The notes: a model not told the origin generated them from the sequence alone. Shown: positions 34,199 through 42,093, counted from the stretch's first letter. The stretch is DNA of 42,093 nt from Porphyromonadaceae bacterium UBA7042 (GCA_002494015.1 DLAR01000110.1:1-42093), one strand, 5' to 3'. A program made the numbers and translations.

Positions 34199-35044
34199 AT
34201 GATAGCACTCAACCACATTTCCTATACTTATCGCCACGGTGCCGAGGCACTGATAGACGCATCGGGCAAAATAGGCCCCGGCATACACCTGCTCCTCGGA
34301 GAAAACGGTGCGGGCAAAACCACCCTCCTCCACGTTATCGCCGGATTGCTATACCCGACCAAGGGTGACTGCGTCATCGACGGACGGAACGTGCGCGACC
34401 GTCAGCCTTCAACGATGCAGAAACTCTTTCTGCTGACCGATGACATCGAGTTCCCGGGACGCACAGTGAACGAAATCAGCGACATCCACGGTTGTTTTTA
34501 TCCCCGTTTCAGCAAAGAGCTGCTTGCCGAGAACCTCGGCGAATTCGGCATGACCGGGAACGAGCCGCTCAACAAAATGTCGCTCGGGACACGCCGCAAG
34601 GCCCTTATAGCCTATGTACTGTCCCTGCGGGTCGAACTGCTGATGCTCGGCGAACCTGCCAACGGCCTCGACATCAACGCCAAGAAAACATTGCGCCGCA
34701 TGTTGTCGCGCTGTACCGATGAAGAGCAGACTGTCATCGTCTCCACCCACACGGTGTGGGATCTCAAAGACCTCTTTGACGGGCTGATGGTCATCAGCCG
34801 CGGGCGGCTTCTTGTCAACCGTCCCACATGGGAAATCGCCGAAGTCCTGACTTTCACGTCTGACAATCTGCCCATCGTTAACGCCCTGTATCAGGAACAG
34901 GACACAGGGATGTTCCGTGGAATCATCGCCAACGAGAGCCACGAACCGTCGAGCGAGGTTGATTTCAATCTTCTGTACTCGGCCCTGATGTCACCCGCAT
35001 GTGACAAAATCATATCAATTTTATCCAATCCCGATGAACAATAA
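34199..35044 (+). CDS. ABC transporter ATP-binding protein with altered Walker B
   Basis: The 281-residue ATPase resembles the subunit of small GntR-controlled exporters of the YtrB type. It shows Walker A GENGAGKTT (about residues 34-42), the signature as MSLGTRRKA, a D loop (NGLDINAK) and a switch His in VSTHTVWDL. In Walker B the sequence is VELLMLGEPANGLD, where the Asp before the catalytic Glu is Gly151. Asp there normally coordinates the magnesium; one base (GAC to GGC) separates the two. The protein may hydrolyse ATP poorly, or the base may be an error or a real lineage change. The C-terminal 70 residues (after about 210) are not ABC-like and are unassigned. It sits 22 bases after the TraB/GumN gene and eight bases before the permease gene. 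Confidence 0.88.
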   Translation: MIALNHISYTYRHGAEALIDASGKIGPGIHLLLGENGAGKTTLLHVIAGLLYPTKGDCVIDGRNVRDRQPSTMQKLFLLTDDIEFPGRTVNEISDIHGCFYPRFSKELLAENLGEFGMTGNEPLNKMSLGTRRKALIAYVLSLRVELLMLGEPANGLDINAKKTLRRMLSRCTDEEQTVIVSTHTVWDLKDLFDGLMVISRGRLLVNRPTWEIAEVLTFTSDNLPIVNALYQEQDTGMFRGIIANESHEPSSEVDFNLLYSALMSPACDKIISILSNPDEQ

Positions 35045-35052
35045 CGACGACT

Positions 35053-35838
35053 ATGGAACAGGCTGTATCACTCAATAACGACAAATTCTCATGGCAGCGC
35101 ATGATGATGGTTGCAAGATACTACGGCAATCCGATGAAACGCATGATTATGATTTATTCGGCAATCCTCGTGGCCTTGTATCTGCTTGCCCTTCTGTCAT
35201 CTTTCTGGGGTATCGAATTTCTGCTTTCCTCTGTCGCATCGACTGTATTCCAGTTCATGTGCTTTTTCGCCTCGTTTGTATTCGTGCTGAAAAATGACAG
35301 TGCCGTAATCACCCAGCTTCCGGCCCGCGGGCAGGAAAAAGCCGCGCTTATAATCGGGTGGTCGATGGTGTTCATTCCCCTTCTTCTCATTGCCGAATGG
35401 ATTCTATGCACCTGCATCGCCGGCATCTTCACCGAAAATGCCGACGTGATGCAAAGCCTGATGGCTGTTTCTGACGAGATCTATGAGTCAAAATGGCTAT
35501 ACTTACTGAACAATTGCAGCAACCTCTTCCCGATGGTGACCGTGCTGTATGTGGTAATGACCGTAAAACGTAACCGCATTGCGATGGGTATCGCGGCGGC
35601 AATACTCAGCCTTGTCGCCCTCGGTATACTCGGAGGAGTCGTAGGGCTGGTTTCGGCACTGACCGACGATATTTTCCATGACATCGCAACCGGTGTAATG
35701 CCCTCTGAGCAACTGGTTTCGGATTCCATACAGGAGGTTGTCAGAGAACTCGTTGTCGTCATCGGCTCATTCTCTATAATCTACACTATTGTCGGCCTGA
35801 TTCTCACATGGCGACGCATAGTTAGCCGTCAAGTCTAA
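35053..35838 (+). CDS. ABC transporter permease-like membrane protein
   Basis: The 261-residue protein has about six predicted membrane helices (about 31-52, 56-80, 97-124, 149-170, 175-200 and 232-255). There is no binding-protein motif or obvious substrate clue. Its position eight bases after the ATPase and nine bases before the GntR regulator is the usual make-up of GntR-controlled YtrA-type transport modules, so it is most likely the permease partner. An RGQEKAALIIGW segment between helices 2 and 3 resembles the coupling region of ABC-2-like permeases. The substrate is unknown. Confidence 0.8.
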   Translation: MEQAVSLNNDKFSWQRMMMVARYYGNPMKRMIMIYSAILVALYLLALLSSFWGIEFLLSSVASTVFQFMCFFASFVFVLKNDSAVITQLPARGQEKAALIIGWSMVFIPLLLIAEWILCTCIAGIFTENADVMQSLMAVSDEIYESKWLYLLNNCSNLFPMVTVLYVVMTVKRNRIAMGIAAAILSLVALGILGGVVGLVSALTDDIFHDIATGVMPSEQLVSDSIQEVVRELVVVIGSFSIIYTIVGLILTWRRIVSRQV

Positions 35839-35847
35839 AAACTGCCT

Positions 35848-36204
35848 ATGGATTTTAACAGCAACAAACCTATCTATCGTCAGATTGTAGACTTCAGTTT
35901 CAGCCGCATAATATCGCGGGACTGGGTTGCGGGACAGCGGGTGTCGTCGGTGCGCGAGCTTGCGACAGCCCTTGCGGTCAACTCCCACACAGTGCTGAAA
36001 GCCTATGAATATCTACAGGACGAGCAGATTATATACCCGCGTCGCGGACTGGGATTCTTCCTTGCCGACGATGCCGCCGAGCGGGTCAACAACGCCCGCC
36101 GCAAAGAATTTTTCGACACCACGCTCGTGGAACTTTTCAACGAAATGAAACTGCTCGACATCTCAATCGAGGACATCGTGGAGCAATATCGCAAGAACAA
36201 TTAG
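35848..36204 (+). CDS. GntR-family transcriptional regulator, YtrA subgroup
   Basis: The 118-residue protein has a complete GntR winged helix (about 1-72): KPIYRQIVDFSFSRIISRDW, RVSSVRELATALAVNSHTVLKAYEYLQDEQIIYPRRGLGFFL. Only a short tail (about 45 residues) follows for dimerisation, the sign of the YtrA subgroup; there is no ligand-binding FCD or UTRA domain. The subgroup usually represses its own neighbouring ABC exporter genes, so this protein probably controls the two upstream genes. It is the last gene of the unit rather than the first, which is less usual. A bidirectional terminator follows. Confidence 0.9.
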   Translation: MDFNSNKPIYRQIVDFSFSRIISRDWVAGQRVSSVRELATALAVNSHTVLKAYEYLQDEQIIYPRRGLGFFLADDAAERVNNARRKEFFDTTLVELFNEMKLLDISIEDIVEQYRKNN

Positions 36205-36213
36205 ACAAGACAG

Positions 36214-36258
36214 AAAATCAACAGGCTGCAAGGAGTTCCCTTACAGCCTGTTGATTTT
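36214..36258. terminator. Bidirectional terminator between convergent genes
   Basis: A perfect 15-base stem (AAAATCAACAGGCTG / CAGCCTGTTGATTTT, 36214-36228 with 36244-36258, 15-base loop) ends in a T-run on the plus strand and, by the left arm, on the minus strand. It serves the GntR gene and the TonB-domain gene. Confidence 0.85.
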
Positions 36259-36267
36259 TGAAGTCGT

Positions 36268-36900
36268 TTATCTGATGTATATGAGGCCCAGCTCCTTGAA
36301 AACTATCGGCATAGCATAGCAAAGAGGAGCTTTTTTAGGGGTGAAATATTTTACCCGGAATTTCGGCAAGGCATTCACCAGTCTCAACGCCTCGGCATTG
36401 GCAGCCTCGTTTTTGCTCGGTCTGATTATCTTGGAATCCGTAACAGAACCGTCAGGCTGAACTTTGAACTGAGCCACAACTCTCTCAGTGCCCTTATACC
36501 CTTCGGGGACACGGATATTGGCTTCTATCCATTCTTTGAGCTTGCCGTTGCCGCCGGGAAATTCGCACTGCGGGTCATAGTTTACAAACAGATTTCTGTA
36601 AGTCTCGTCAACTTTGGATTTCAATTGGGAAAGAGTTTCGGGAGAGACAGTGATGAAAACGGCACGGTTGTCATATTCGTCATTTTTAATCTCAATTTTG
36701 AGAATAGAATCGGGTTCTATCATATCAGGCACGGCACCGCAGATCCATTCCTCATTGAAGTAATAGAAAACGGTTTCAGTATCGCGTTCGGTCAACGGGA
36801 ACTGAATTTCGCGAATCACACTGTCATTCACACAGCAATGTTGTGCTGACAACACACCCACCTGAAACAGGAGCAGAACAGCAAGAAGAAGATTTTTCAT
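36268..36900 (-). CDS. Exported protein with TonB C-terminal domain
   Basis: The 210-residue product has a signal peptide (MKNLLLAVLLLFQVGVLSAQ) and a TonB C-terminal-like domain at about 110-210: EFPGGNGKLKEWIEANIRVPEGYKGTERVVAQFKVQPDGSVTDSKIIRP, ending in a PLCYAMPIVFKEL strand. In Bacteroidetes such domains occur on energy-transducing TonB proteins and on many single-domain periplasmic proteins; this one has no anchoring helix apart from the cleavable signal, so it is likely soluble and not a true TonB. The region between the signal and the domain (about 20-110) has no recognised fold. No TonB-dependent receptor is nearby. A weak TAACTTTG -7 element lies upstream at 36968-36975 (minus). 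Confidence 0.82.
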   Translation of the reverse strand: MKNLLLAVLLLFQVGVLSAQHCCVNDSVIREIQFPLTERDTETVFYYFNEEWICGAVPDMIEPDSILKIEIKNDEYDNRAVFITVSPETLSQLKSKVDETYRNLFVNYDPQCEFPGGNGKLKEWIEANIRVPEGYKGTERVVAQFKVQPDGSVTDSKIIRPSKNEAANAEALRLVNALPKFRVKYFTPKKAPLCYAMPIVFKELGLIYIR

Positions 36901-36967
36901 ATTATGATAATTTTAGAGGTTGTCAGTCAAGATTCATCGGGATTCTAAGGAATCAAACTTACAACCG

Positions 36968-36975
36968 CAAAGTTA
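36968..36975 (-). promoter_or_regulatory. -7 element of the TonB-domain gene
   Basis: TAACTTTG on the minus strand fits the consensus. No -33 is convincing. An eight-base C run (36997-37004) lies upstream and the surrounding DNA is AT-rich. Confidence 0.45.
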
Positions 36976-37048
36976 TAAATAATCTGCAACTTTTCACCCC
37001 CCCCAAATTAAAAAACATTAAAATAAATGTTTGTCCTATAAAAAACGA

Positions 37049-37085
37049 AGGCACCCGACAAACAAATCAACATTGTCGAGTGCCT
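37049..37085 (-). terminator. Intrinsic terminator of the dnaE-trxA operon
   Basis: Stem of 13 positions with one mismatch (AGGCACCCGACAA / TTGTCGAGTGCCT, 37049-37061 with 37073-37085) followed by a T-run on the minus strand, 22 bases after the trxA stop. Confidence 0.85.
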
Positions 37086-37106
37086 ATATTTAACTTAGAG
37101 GGAGTG

Positions 37107-37433
37107 TCAGGCTTCGAGAAGTTTCTCGATGTTGCGGCGCACCTGCTCCTTGGGTTGAGAACCGGCAAGACGGAGGTCGCGCACCTGCTCGCCATTCTTG
37201 AAGAACAGTATTGTGGGTATTGACATGATGCGGTTGGCGGTGGAGAACTCGGTCTCATCCTCGATGTTGTACTTGCCTACGAGCACCTTTCCTTCAAATT
37301 CGGCTGCGAGCTCGTCAATCACAGGCGACATGCGCATACAGGGTCCGCACCATGTGGCCCAGAAATCGATTACTACAGGCTGTCCTGAAGCGATAAGTTC
37401 ATTGACGTTTTGGTCAGTAAATGCAAATGCCAT
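37107..37433 (-). CDS. trxA: Thioredoxin
   Basis: The 108-residue protein is a classic cytosolic thioredoxin with the WCGPC active site (Cys29, Cys32), in VVIDFWATWCGPCMRMSPVIDEL, and the cis-Pro region SIPTILFFKNGEQV. It keeps cytoplasmic thiols reduced and supplies electrons to ribonucleotide reductase and to DsbD, which is encoded in this window. It is the second gene of a unit with dnaE (15-base gap), an arrangement I recall as usual in Bacteroidetes, and ends in its own terminator. No N-terminal signal is present. Confidence 0.96.
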   Translation of the reverse strand: MAFAFTDQNVNELIASGQPVVIDFWATWCGPCMRMSPVIDELAAEFEGKVLVGKYNIEDETEFSTANRIMSIPTILFFKNGEQVRDLRLAGSQPKEQVRRNIEKLLEA

Positions 37434-37448
37434 TTTTCTCTTTATGTT

Positions 37449-40400
37449 TTATTCGTTAATATAAAATTGAATATCTTCTTCAACAAGAGCGTCGACAAGC
37501 GCGCGCGTGATAGGGATGCGCACCCCCGACGAGAGCTTGAGTGAGCGGTTTATCGACGGGTCAAAGACACGGAACGCCAATTCGCCTCGGTCGACAGTGG
37601 CGCCGCTGTTGACCTGTTCCACGATGAGGTCATGTATGTGGCGCGAAATCTTGTCCTTGGGAAGGTCTATCGTAATGCTGCGGATAAGTTTTCCCTTGAC
37701 ATCGCTCAACAGGCGTATATTGGTAATGTTGAATCTCAGATCCGAGTTGGCAAACCGTCGCTGGTACTGCCCTGTCACAAGGACGGGGGTTCCCGCGATA
37801 CCATAATTGTGGAAATCGATATAGGTCTGTCCAAACAGCCTCAGCTCGGTACTTCCGGTATAGTCCTCGATTTTAAGGATGCCGAATTGTCCGCCGTTTC
37901 TCGCCGGGCGCGAAATAAAATCGACCACCATGCCTCCGAAAGTCAGATCGACACCTTCGACGGGGGCAAATTCCTCATATCCTTTTATTGTGCACGAGCA
38001 ACCGTAGTTCAGCTCCATAAAGAACGGGGCGAGGGGGTGGGCCGAAAGGTACATCCCGACAAGTTCACGCTCTTTTTCAAGTTTTTCGGCATCGACCCAT
38101 TCCATCGCAGGGACAATCTCGGGGCGGCCCGAAGTAGACAGCTCGGCATCCTCGCCAAAAAGTGATGCCGCCGAGCGTTGTTTGTCGGCCTGATAAGCCT
38201 GTCCGTAACGCACAAGAGTCTCGGAGAACGTTTCGCCGCGATGATTCTCGTTAAAGAAATCCTCACGTTTTATTTCGCTGAAACAGTCAAACGCTCCGGC
38301 AAGCGCAAGCGATTCAAACACCCTGCGGTTCATGGCCGAAGACGGGACACGCTCCACAAAATCATAGATTGACTCGAAACGTCCGCCCTCCCTGCGCTGG
38401 TCGATGATAACCTTGACCACGTTCTCGCCCACACCCTTGATTGCGGCAAGCCCGAAACGGATGTTGCCGTGGGAGTCGACACCGAATTCAAAGTAACTCT
38501 CGTTGACATCGGGACCCTTGACGGGAATGTGCATTTTCTTGCACTCGTCCATGAAGCCGGTGAGCTTGGTAATGTTGGCACGGTTGCGCGACAACACGGC
38601 AGCCATGTATTCGGCGGGATAGTTGGCTTTGAGCCACGCAGTCTGGAAAGCCACCCAGCTGTAACATGTGGCGTGACTCTTGTTAAACGCGTAGGACGCA
38701 AACTTTTTCCAGTCGGCCCAGATTTTTGAAAGCACTTTCGGGTCATGCCCGTTTTTCTGTCCGCCCTCCAGAAACAGTTCCTCCAGCTCGTTCATCTTGG
38801 CGATGAGTTTCTTACCCATTGCCTTGCGGAGGGTATCGCTCTGACCTCGTGTAAAACCGGCGAGGAGGCGAGACAGCAGCATGACCTGTTCCTGATAGAC
38901 GGTAACGCCGTAAGTGTCCTTCAGATATTTCTCCATGATGGGAATATCGTACACAATGGGCGATTTGCCATGCTTGCGGGCGATAAAGTCAGGGATATAG
39001 TCCATAGGCCCCGGTCGATAAAGGGCGTTCATGGCTATAAGGTCCTCAAACGTCGACGGCTGAAGCTCGCGCAGGTATTTCTGCATACCGGCCGATTCAA
39101 ACTGAAAAGTTCCCGTCGTGCGTCCCTCGCAATAAAGCTGATAGGTCTTGGGGTCGGCAATATCTATTTTCTCGATATCGATGTCGATACCCTTGGTGTT
39201 TTTAATATTGGAAAGAGCCTCCTTTATAATCGACAGGGTTTTCAACCCGAGGAAGTCCATCTTGATCAAGCCGGTATCCTCGATTATCGAGCCTTCATAC
39301 TGTGTCACAATCAACTTGGATTTTTCCTTGGAATCGGCACTCTTGTCGACAGCTGTCGACACCGGCACCCAGTCGGTAATGGGGTCACGGCATATAATCA
39401 CACCACATGCATGCACGCCGGTGTTTCGCACGTTGCCTTCGAGCCTCTTGGCATATTCGAGTGTCTCGGTGACGAGCGGATTGCGGCTCGCCAGCTCGGC
39501 CTGAAACTCGGGGATGTACTTATAGCAGTTGTCAAGCGTGGTTTTAAGAGTCTTGCCGTCAGGCCCGTCGGGCATTCGGTCAGGGACGAGCTTGGCAAGC
39601 CGGTTACTCTCGTCAAGAGGCAGCTGCTCGATGCGCGCCACATCCTTTATGGCCGACTTGGCGGCCATAGTTCCGAAAGTAATGATATGGGCCACCTTGT
39701 CCTCACCATATTTCTGAGTCACATAACGCAACACGTCGGCGCGGCCGTCATCGTCGAAATCGACATCGATATCTGGGAGGGAAATACGGTCGGGGTTAAG
39801 GAATCGTTCAAAAAGCAGGTCATATTTAATCGGGTCGACCTGAGTGATTCCGAGACAGTAGGCGACGACACTTCCTGCGGCAGACCCTCGGCCGGGCCCC
39901 ACACTGACGCCGAGTTCGTTGCGGCCCACGTTGATGAAGTCCTGCACGATAAGGAAGTAACCCGGGAAACCCATCGTCTTCATTATATACAGCTCAAACT
40001 TGATGCGTTCTTCAAGTTCGGGAGTCAGAGGCTTTCCATAACGTCGCTCGGCTCCCTCATAGGCAAGTTTCGCGAGATAGTCGGCCTCAAACTTGATGCG
40101 GTACAGCTTGTCATATCCGCCGAGTTTCGCAATCTTCTTTTCGGCAGCCTCCTGACTGAGTACAACGTTGCCGTTCTCGTCACGGGTAAACTCGTCGAAA
40201 AGCTCCTGCGGTGTTATGCGGCTGCGGTATTCCTCCTCGGTGCCGAATGATGCCGGAATCTCGAAAAACGGCATGATGGGAGCATGGTCAATCGAGTAGG
40301 TCTCCACTTTGTCAAGGATTTCGAGAGTATTGGAAAGTGCTTCGGGGATATCGCTGAATATCGCGTTCATCTCGGCCGTCGACTTCAACCATTCCTGCTT

Positions 40401-41252
40401 GGTGTAGCGCATTCGGTTAGGGTCGTTGAGGTTGTTGTTGGTCGAGATGCAGATGAGACGGTCATGAGCCTCGGCATCGGCCTCGTTGATAAAATGAACG
40501 TCGTTGGTCGCAATAATCTTTATATTGTGCTTGCGGGCAAGCTCTATCAAGACGGGATTGACGCGCTGCTGCACCTCGTAGACATCACGGTTGCCGCCGG
40601 GTGCATTGGTCTGATGCCGCTGAATCTCTATATAATAGTCATCGCCGAATGTCTCCTTCCACCACAGCACTTGCCGCTCGGCTTCATCAATCTGCCCGGC
40701 TTGAATCAGTCTCGGAATCTCGCCGCCGAGACATGCCGACGCGACAATAAGTCCTTCACGGTGGGATGCGAGAGCCTGCTTGTCGGTGCGGGGATGGGAA
40801 TAAAACCCCTCGGTGAATCCTTGGGATACAATTTTTATCAAGTTTTTGTAACCTTTAAGATTCTTTGCAAGCACAATCAGGTGACGGCCTGTGTCACGCT
40901 TGTCGACCTGCTCGTGGAGCGACTTCTGCGCCACATACATCTCGCAGCCGAAAATCGGCTTGAAAGCCAGTTTCCTCCCAAGTTTCTCAATTTCAGCCTC
41001 GATGGCGGGCTTTTCCTCAGGCGACGCGGAGGCGAGTTTCTCGCGGGCCTCCTTGAGCTTGTCGCCATATTTGCCGCCAAGCTTTTTGAGATAGTTGAAA
41101 AGTTCCTTGATTCCAAACATGTTGCCATGATCAGTCAGGGCGATTCCGGGCATACCGTCAGCCATTGCCTTGTCGACAAGGCCGGTCACGGCCGCCTGAC
41201 CGTCGAGGAGGGAGTACTGGCTGTGAACATGCAGATGTACAAATGGGTGCAT
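37449..41252 (-). CDS. dnaE: DNA polymerase III alpha subunit
   Basis: DnaE is the chromosomal replicase subunit. The 1267-residue protein has the PHP domain at the N terminus (FVHLHVHSQYSLLDG, then ALTDHGNMFGI), the catalytic palm with PDIDVDFDDDGRADVLRY (around residue 490) carrying its Asp residues, SVGPGRGSAAGSVVAYCLGI, the fingers with PGPMDYIPDFIARKHG and TYGVTVYQEQVMLLSR, a helix-hairpin-helix region and a C-terminal OB-fold (from about 1020: GGMVVDFISRPARNGGQFGILKIEDYTGSTELRLFG). It matches DnaE1 in length and order. A consensus promoter lies 77 bases upstream, and trxA follows after 15 bases. Confidence 0.97.
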   Translation of the reverse strand: MHPFVHLHVHSQYSLLDGQAAVTGLVDKAMADGMPGIALTDHGNMFGIKELFNYLKKLGGKYGDKLKEAREKLASASPEEKPAIEAEIEKLGRKLAFKPIFGCEMYVAQKSLHEQVDKRDTGRHLIVLAKNLKGYKNLIKIVSQGFTEGFYSHPRTDKQALASHREGLIVASACLGGEIPRLIQAGQIDEAERQVLWWKETFGDDYYIEIQRHQTNAPGGNRDVYEVQQRVNPVLIELARKHNIKIIATNDVHFINEADAEAHDRLICISTNNNLNDPNRMRYTKQEWLKSTAEMNAIFSDIPEALSNTLEILDKVETYSIDHAPIMPFFEIPASFGTEEEYRSRITPQELFDEFTRDENGNVVLSQEAAEKKIAKLGGYDKLYRIKFEADYLAKLAYEGAERRYGKPLTPELEERIKFELYIMKTMGFPGYFLIVQDFINVGRNELGVSVGPGRGSAAGSVVAYCLGITQVDPIKYDLLFERFLNPDRISLPDIDVDFDDDGRADVLRYVTQKYGEDKVAHIITFGTMAAKSAIKDVARIEQLPLDESNRLAKLVPDRMPDGPDGKTLKTTLDNCYKYIPEFQAELASRNPLVTETLEYAKRLEGNVRNTGVHACGVIICRDPITDWVPVSTAVDKSADSKEKSKLIVTQYEGSIIEDTGLIKMDFLGLKTLSIIKEALSNIKNTKGIDIDIEKIDIADPKTYQLYCEGRTTGTFQFESAGMQKYLRELQPSTFEDLIAMNALYRPGPMDYIPDFIARKHGKSPIVYDIPIMEKYLKDTYGVTVYQEQVMLLSRLLAGFTRGQSDTLRKAMGKKLIAKMNELEELFLEGGQKNGHDPKVLSKIWADWKKFASYAFNKSHATCYSWVAFQTAWLKANYPAEYMAAVLSRNRANITKLTGFMDECKKMHIPVKGPDVNESYFEFGVDSHGNIRFGLAAIKGVGENVVKVIIDQRREGGRFESIYDFVERVPSSAMNRRVFESLALAGAFDCFSEIKREDFFNENHRGETFSETLVRYGQAYQADKQRSAASLFGEDAELSTSGRPEIVPAMEWVDAEKLEKERELVGMYLSAHPLAPFFMELNYGCSCTIKGYEEFAPVEGVDLTFGGMVVDFISRPARNGGQFGILKIEDYTGSTELRLFGQTYIDFHNYGIAGTPVLVTGQYQRRFANSDLRFNITNIRLLSDVKGKLIRSITIDLPKDKISRHIHDLIVEQVNSGATVDRGELAFRVFDPSINRSLKLSSGVRIPITRALVDALVEEDIQFYINE

Positions 41253-41328
41253 ATATAGTGTTGAGCGATAGTTTGCTGTATAAAAATTTAGGCGGGAACA
41301 TACCGTCGGCGGGGAAAAATTCCCACCC

Positions 41329-41359
41329 CAAAATTACAAAATATATCCAATACGGCAAA
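41329..41359 (-). promoter_or_regulatory. Promoter of dnaE-trxA
   Basis: TTTG (41356-41359) and TAATTTTG (41329-41336) are 19 bases apart on the minus strand, a full consensus match. Just downstream the leader can fold GGGAA / TTCCC. Confidence 0.75.
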
Positions 41360-41406
41360 ACGTGACAGACTTTCCCCAACAAAAAATAACAGGTGTGTAT
41401 TTAATT

Positions 41407-41793
41407 TTATTTTTGCATCAGTACCTGCCCTATTGAGGTAACAACACTTTCATATTTTTTATGACAAATAAAATGAGCAAACTGCCTATTTGTGCAATTT
41501 TCAGAATCTTCTATTTCTATTCTATGATTTATATAGTCCGATAAATTGCGTGATTTTACATACAGCTCAAACATACGCGAAAACAATTGGCTGCGGTACT
41601 CTTGCGGAGGTATGTCATTGTGATTTCTACGGACATCGGAGTTAGCATCACAATAAAAACACAACACCACATTCTCATTGTCATTCATAAACTTTGCAAG
41701 GGTATCTGAAACAGCAAACAACACCTTATAACCGACATAACCGTCTCCCGATTTCCGTATTAACGCGACATCACAAAAAGCGAGTGTTGGCAC
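41407..41793 (-). pseudogene. DUF6169-like protein gene, probably missing its 5' end
   Basis: The 128-codon frame from a GTG (41793) encodes a protein I do not firmly recognise. The segments GYKVLFAVSDTLAKFMNDNENVVLCFYCDANSDVRRNHND and EYRSQLFSRMFELYV follow the pattern of DUF6169, small proteins of Bacteroidetes. The normal start of that family, about 40 residues with Tyr/Phe-rich strands, is missing. Upstream the frame stays open for 12 more codons, coding YDYDIVSSFSCG, to a TAA, with no ATG, so the coding similarity appears to run past any start. I read it as a 5'-truncated remnant, though a GTG-started protein is possible. It lies between a hairpin and the dnaE leader. Confidence 0.5.
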
Positions 41794-41840
41794 TGTCTGT
41801 CCGCATGAAAATGAACTTACAATATCATAATCATATTATG

Positions 41841-41869
41841 AAAGGGCGACCATCACATGATCGCCCTTT
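41841..41869 (-). terminator. Hairpin between the 44-residue ORF and the DUF6169-like frame
   Basis: Stem AAAGGGCGA / TCGCCCTTT (41841-41849 with 41861-41869) with inner pairing of CAT/ATG. It ends in TTT on the minus strand and likely terminates the short gene upstream, about 30 bases past its stop. Confidence 0.6.
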
Positions 41870-41899
41870 GAATTCCTTATGTCAAAGGATAAATCCATA

Positions 41900-42034
41900 T
41901 TACACTTCAATAGTGAACGTACACTGCTTTTTCTCAGTCAGCTTTTTAATCTGCTGCTGCTTCTTGTCTCTCAAAATATCAAAGACTTGAATCATCCTTT
42001 GAAAGGGATTTTTAATGGTGATGTTTCGAGTCAT
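41900..42034 (-). CDS. Very small protein of unknown function (44 residues)
   Basis: On the minus strand an ATG at 42034 opens a 44-residue frame, starting MTRNITIKNPFQRMIQVFDI and ending KKLTEKKQCTFTIEV. It is highly basic in the middle (RDKKQQQIKKL) and lacks membrane or signal segments. The frame is preceded by a consensus -7 (TAAATTTG, 42059-42066) and followed by a hairpin, so it has the surroundings of a small gene. I do not recognise the family. The neighbouring DUF6169-like frame could be its partner, but that is only suggested by position. Confidence 0.5.
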   Translation of the reverse strand: MTRNITIKNPFQRMIQVFDILRDKKQQQIKKLTEKKQCTFTIEV

Positions 42035-42058
42035 ATCATTTTGCTTTTAGGTTCACTG

Positions 42059-42066
42059 CAAATTTA
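42059..42066 (-). promoter_or_regulatory. -7 element of the 44-residue ORF
   Basis: TAAATTTG on the minus strand, 25 bases before the ATG. The only candidate -33 TTG, at the window edge, is 24 bases away, so the promoter is incomplete as seen. Confidence 0.45.
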
Positions 42067-42093
42067 CAACATTTAGAGGTTGTTTAATAACAA

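Noticed and set aside
36268..36900. True energy-transducing TonB
   Set aside because: It has a cleavable signal instead of a membrane anchor, no Pro-rich spacer, and no exbB/exbD nearby.
38745..40250. 501-codon plus-strand frame opposite dnaE
   Set aside because: Shadow of the polymerase gene, no promoter or motif.
40284..41258. 324-codon plus-strand frame opposite the dnaE 5' end
   Set aside because: Shadow of the PHP domain region; no recognisable protein features.

Overview
The window reads as a chromosomal segment of a Bacteroidales bacterium, most likely a gut member close to Muribaculaceae or Bacteroidaceae; the family assignment is inference. The grounds are promoters of the Bacteroidetes type (-33 TTTG/TTG, about 19-20 bases, then -7 TAnnTTTG) in front of many genes, A-rich leaders instead of strong Shine-Dalgarno sites, an RprX/RprY two-component pair, a fused FeoA-FeoB iron transporter, carboxynorspermidine dehydrogenase, a PorT-like outer-membrane barrel, DUF3943 and TonB C-terminal proteins, and an RF1 of Bacteroidetes form. 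Most genes are core. There is no prophage, CRISPR array, transposase or secretion cluster.

Layout. 1-3.4 kb, minus strand: proC and a PiT phosphate transporter with a PhoU-like tail. 3.4-3.85 kb: gene-free, structured DNA. 3.86-6.4 kb, plus: a secreted protein with three LysM domains and a substrate-binding-like domain, overlapping a PorT-like barrel gene. 6.4-6.66 kb: repeats, including one copy of a 110-base element. 6.66-7.52 kb, minus: a carboxymuconolactone decarboxylase/cupin gene cut by an in-frame stop. 7.66-9.87 kb, minus: rprX-rprY. 10.2-12.1 kb: an unrecognised gene convergent with an M18 aminopeptidase. 12.2-18.9 kb, plus: DUF3943 protein, argS, BI-1 protein, carboxynorspermidine dehydrogenase, GNAT acetyltransferase, serB. 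18.96-25.5 kb, plus: a stand-alone DsbD-alpha-like protein, dsbD, mazG, a small exported protein, topB, a NUDIX hydrolase and a 58-residue Cys-rich membrane protein. 25.57-25.68 kb: the second copy of the 110-base repeat, inverted. 25.7-29.1 kb, minus: a small membrane protein, tRNA-Cys, and the prfA-unknown-pyrF operon. 29.2-36.2 kb, plus: cstA, feoAB, a TraB/GumN-like protein, then ABC ATPase, permease and GntR regulator. 36.3-41.3 kb, minus: a TonB-domain protein and dnaE-trxA. 41.4-42.1 kb, minus: a 44-residue ORF and a probably truncated DUF6169-like gene.

Working together. The DsbD pair would move reducing power across the inner membrane, with cytoplasmic thioredoxin (TrxA) as the usual donor. 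The ATPase, permease and GntR genes form a small YtrA-type transporter module under its own regulator. prfA/pyrF and dnaE/trxA are housekeeping operons. I see no convincing new multi-gene system. The points most worth a second look are the inverted 110-base element found in two convergent intergenic regions, the broken CMD-cupin gene, an ABC ATPase whose Walker B aspartate is glycine, and two short genes that are easily missed (25324-25500 and 41900-42034).
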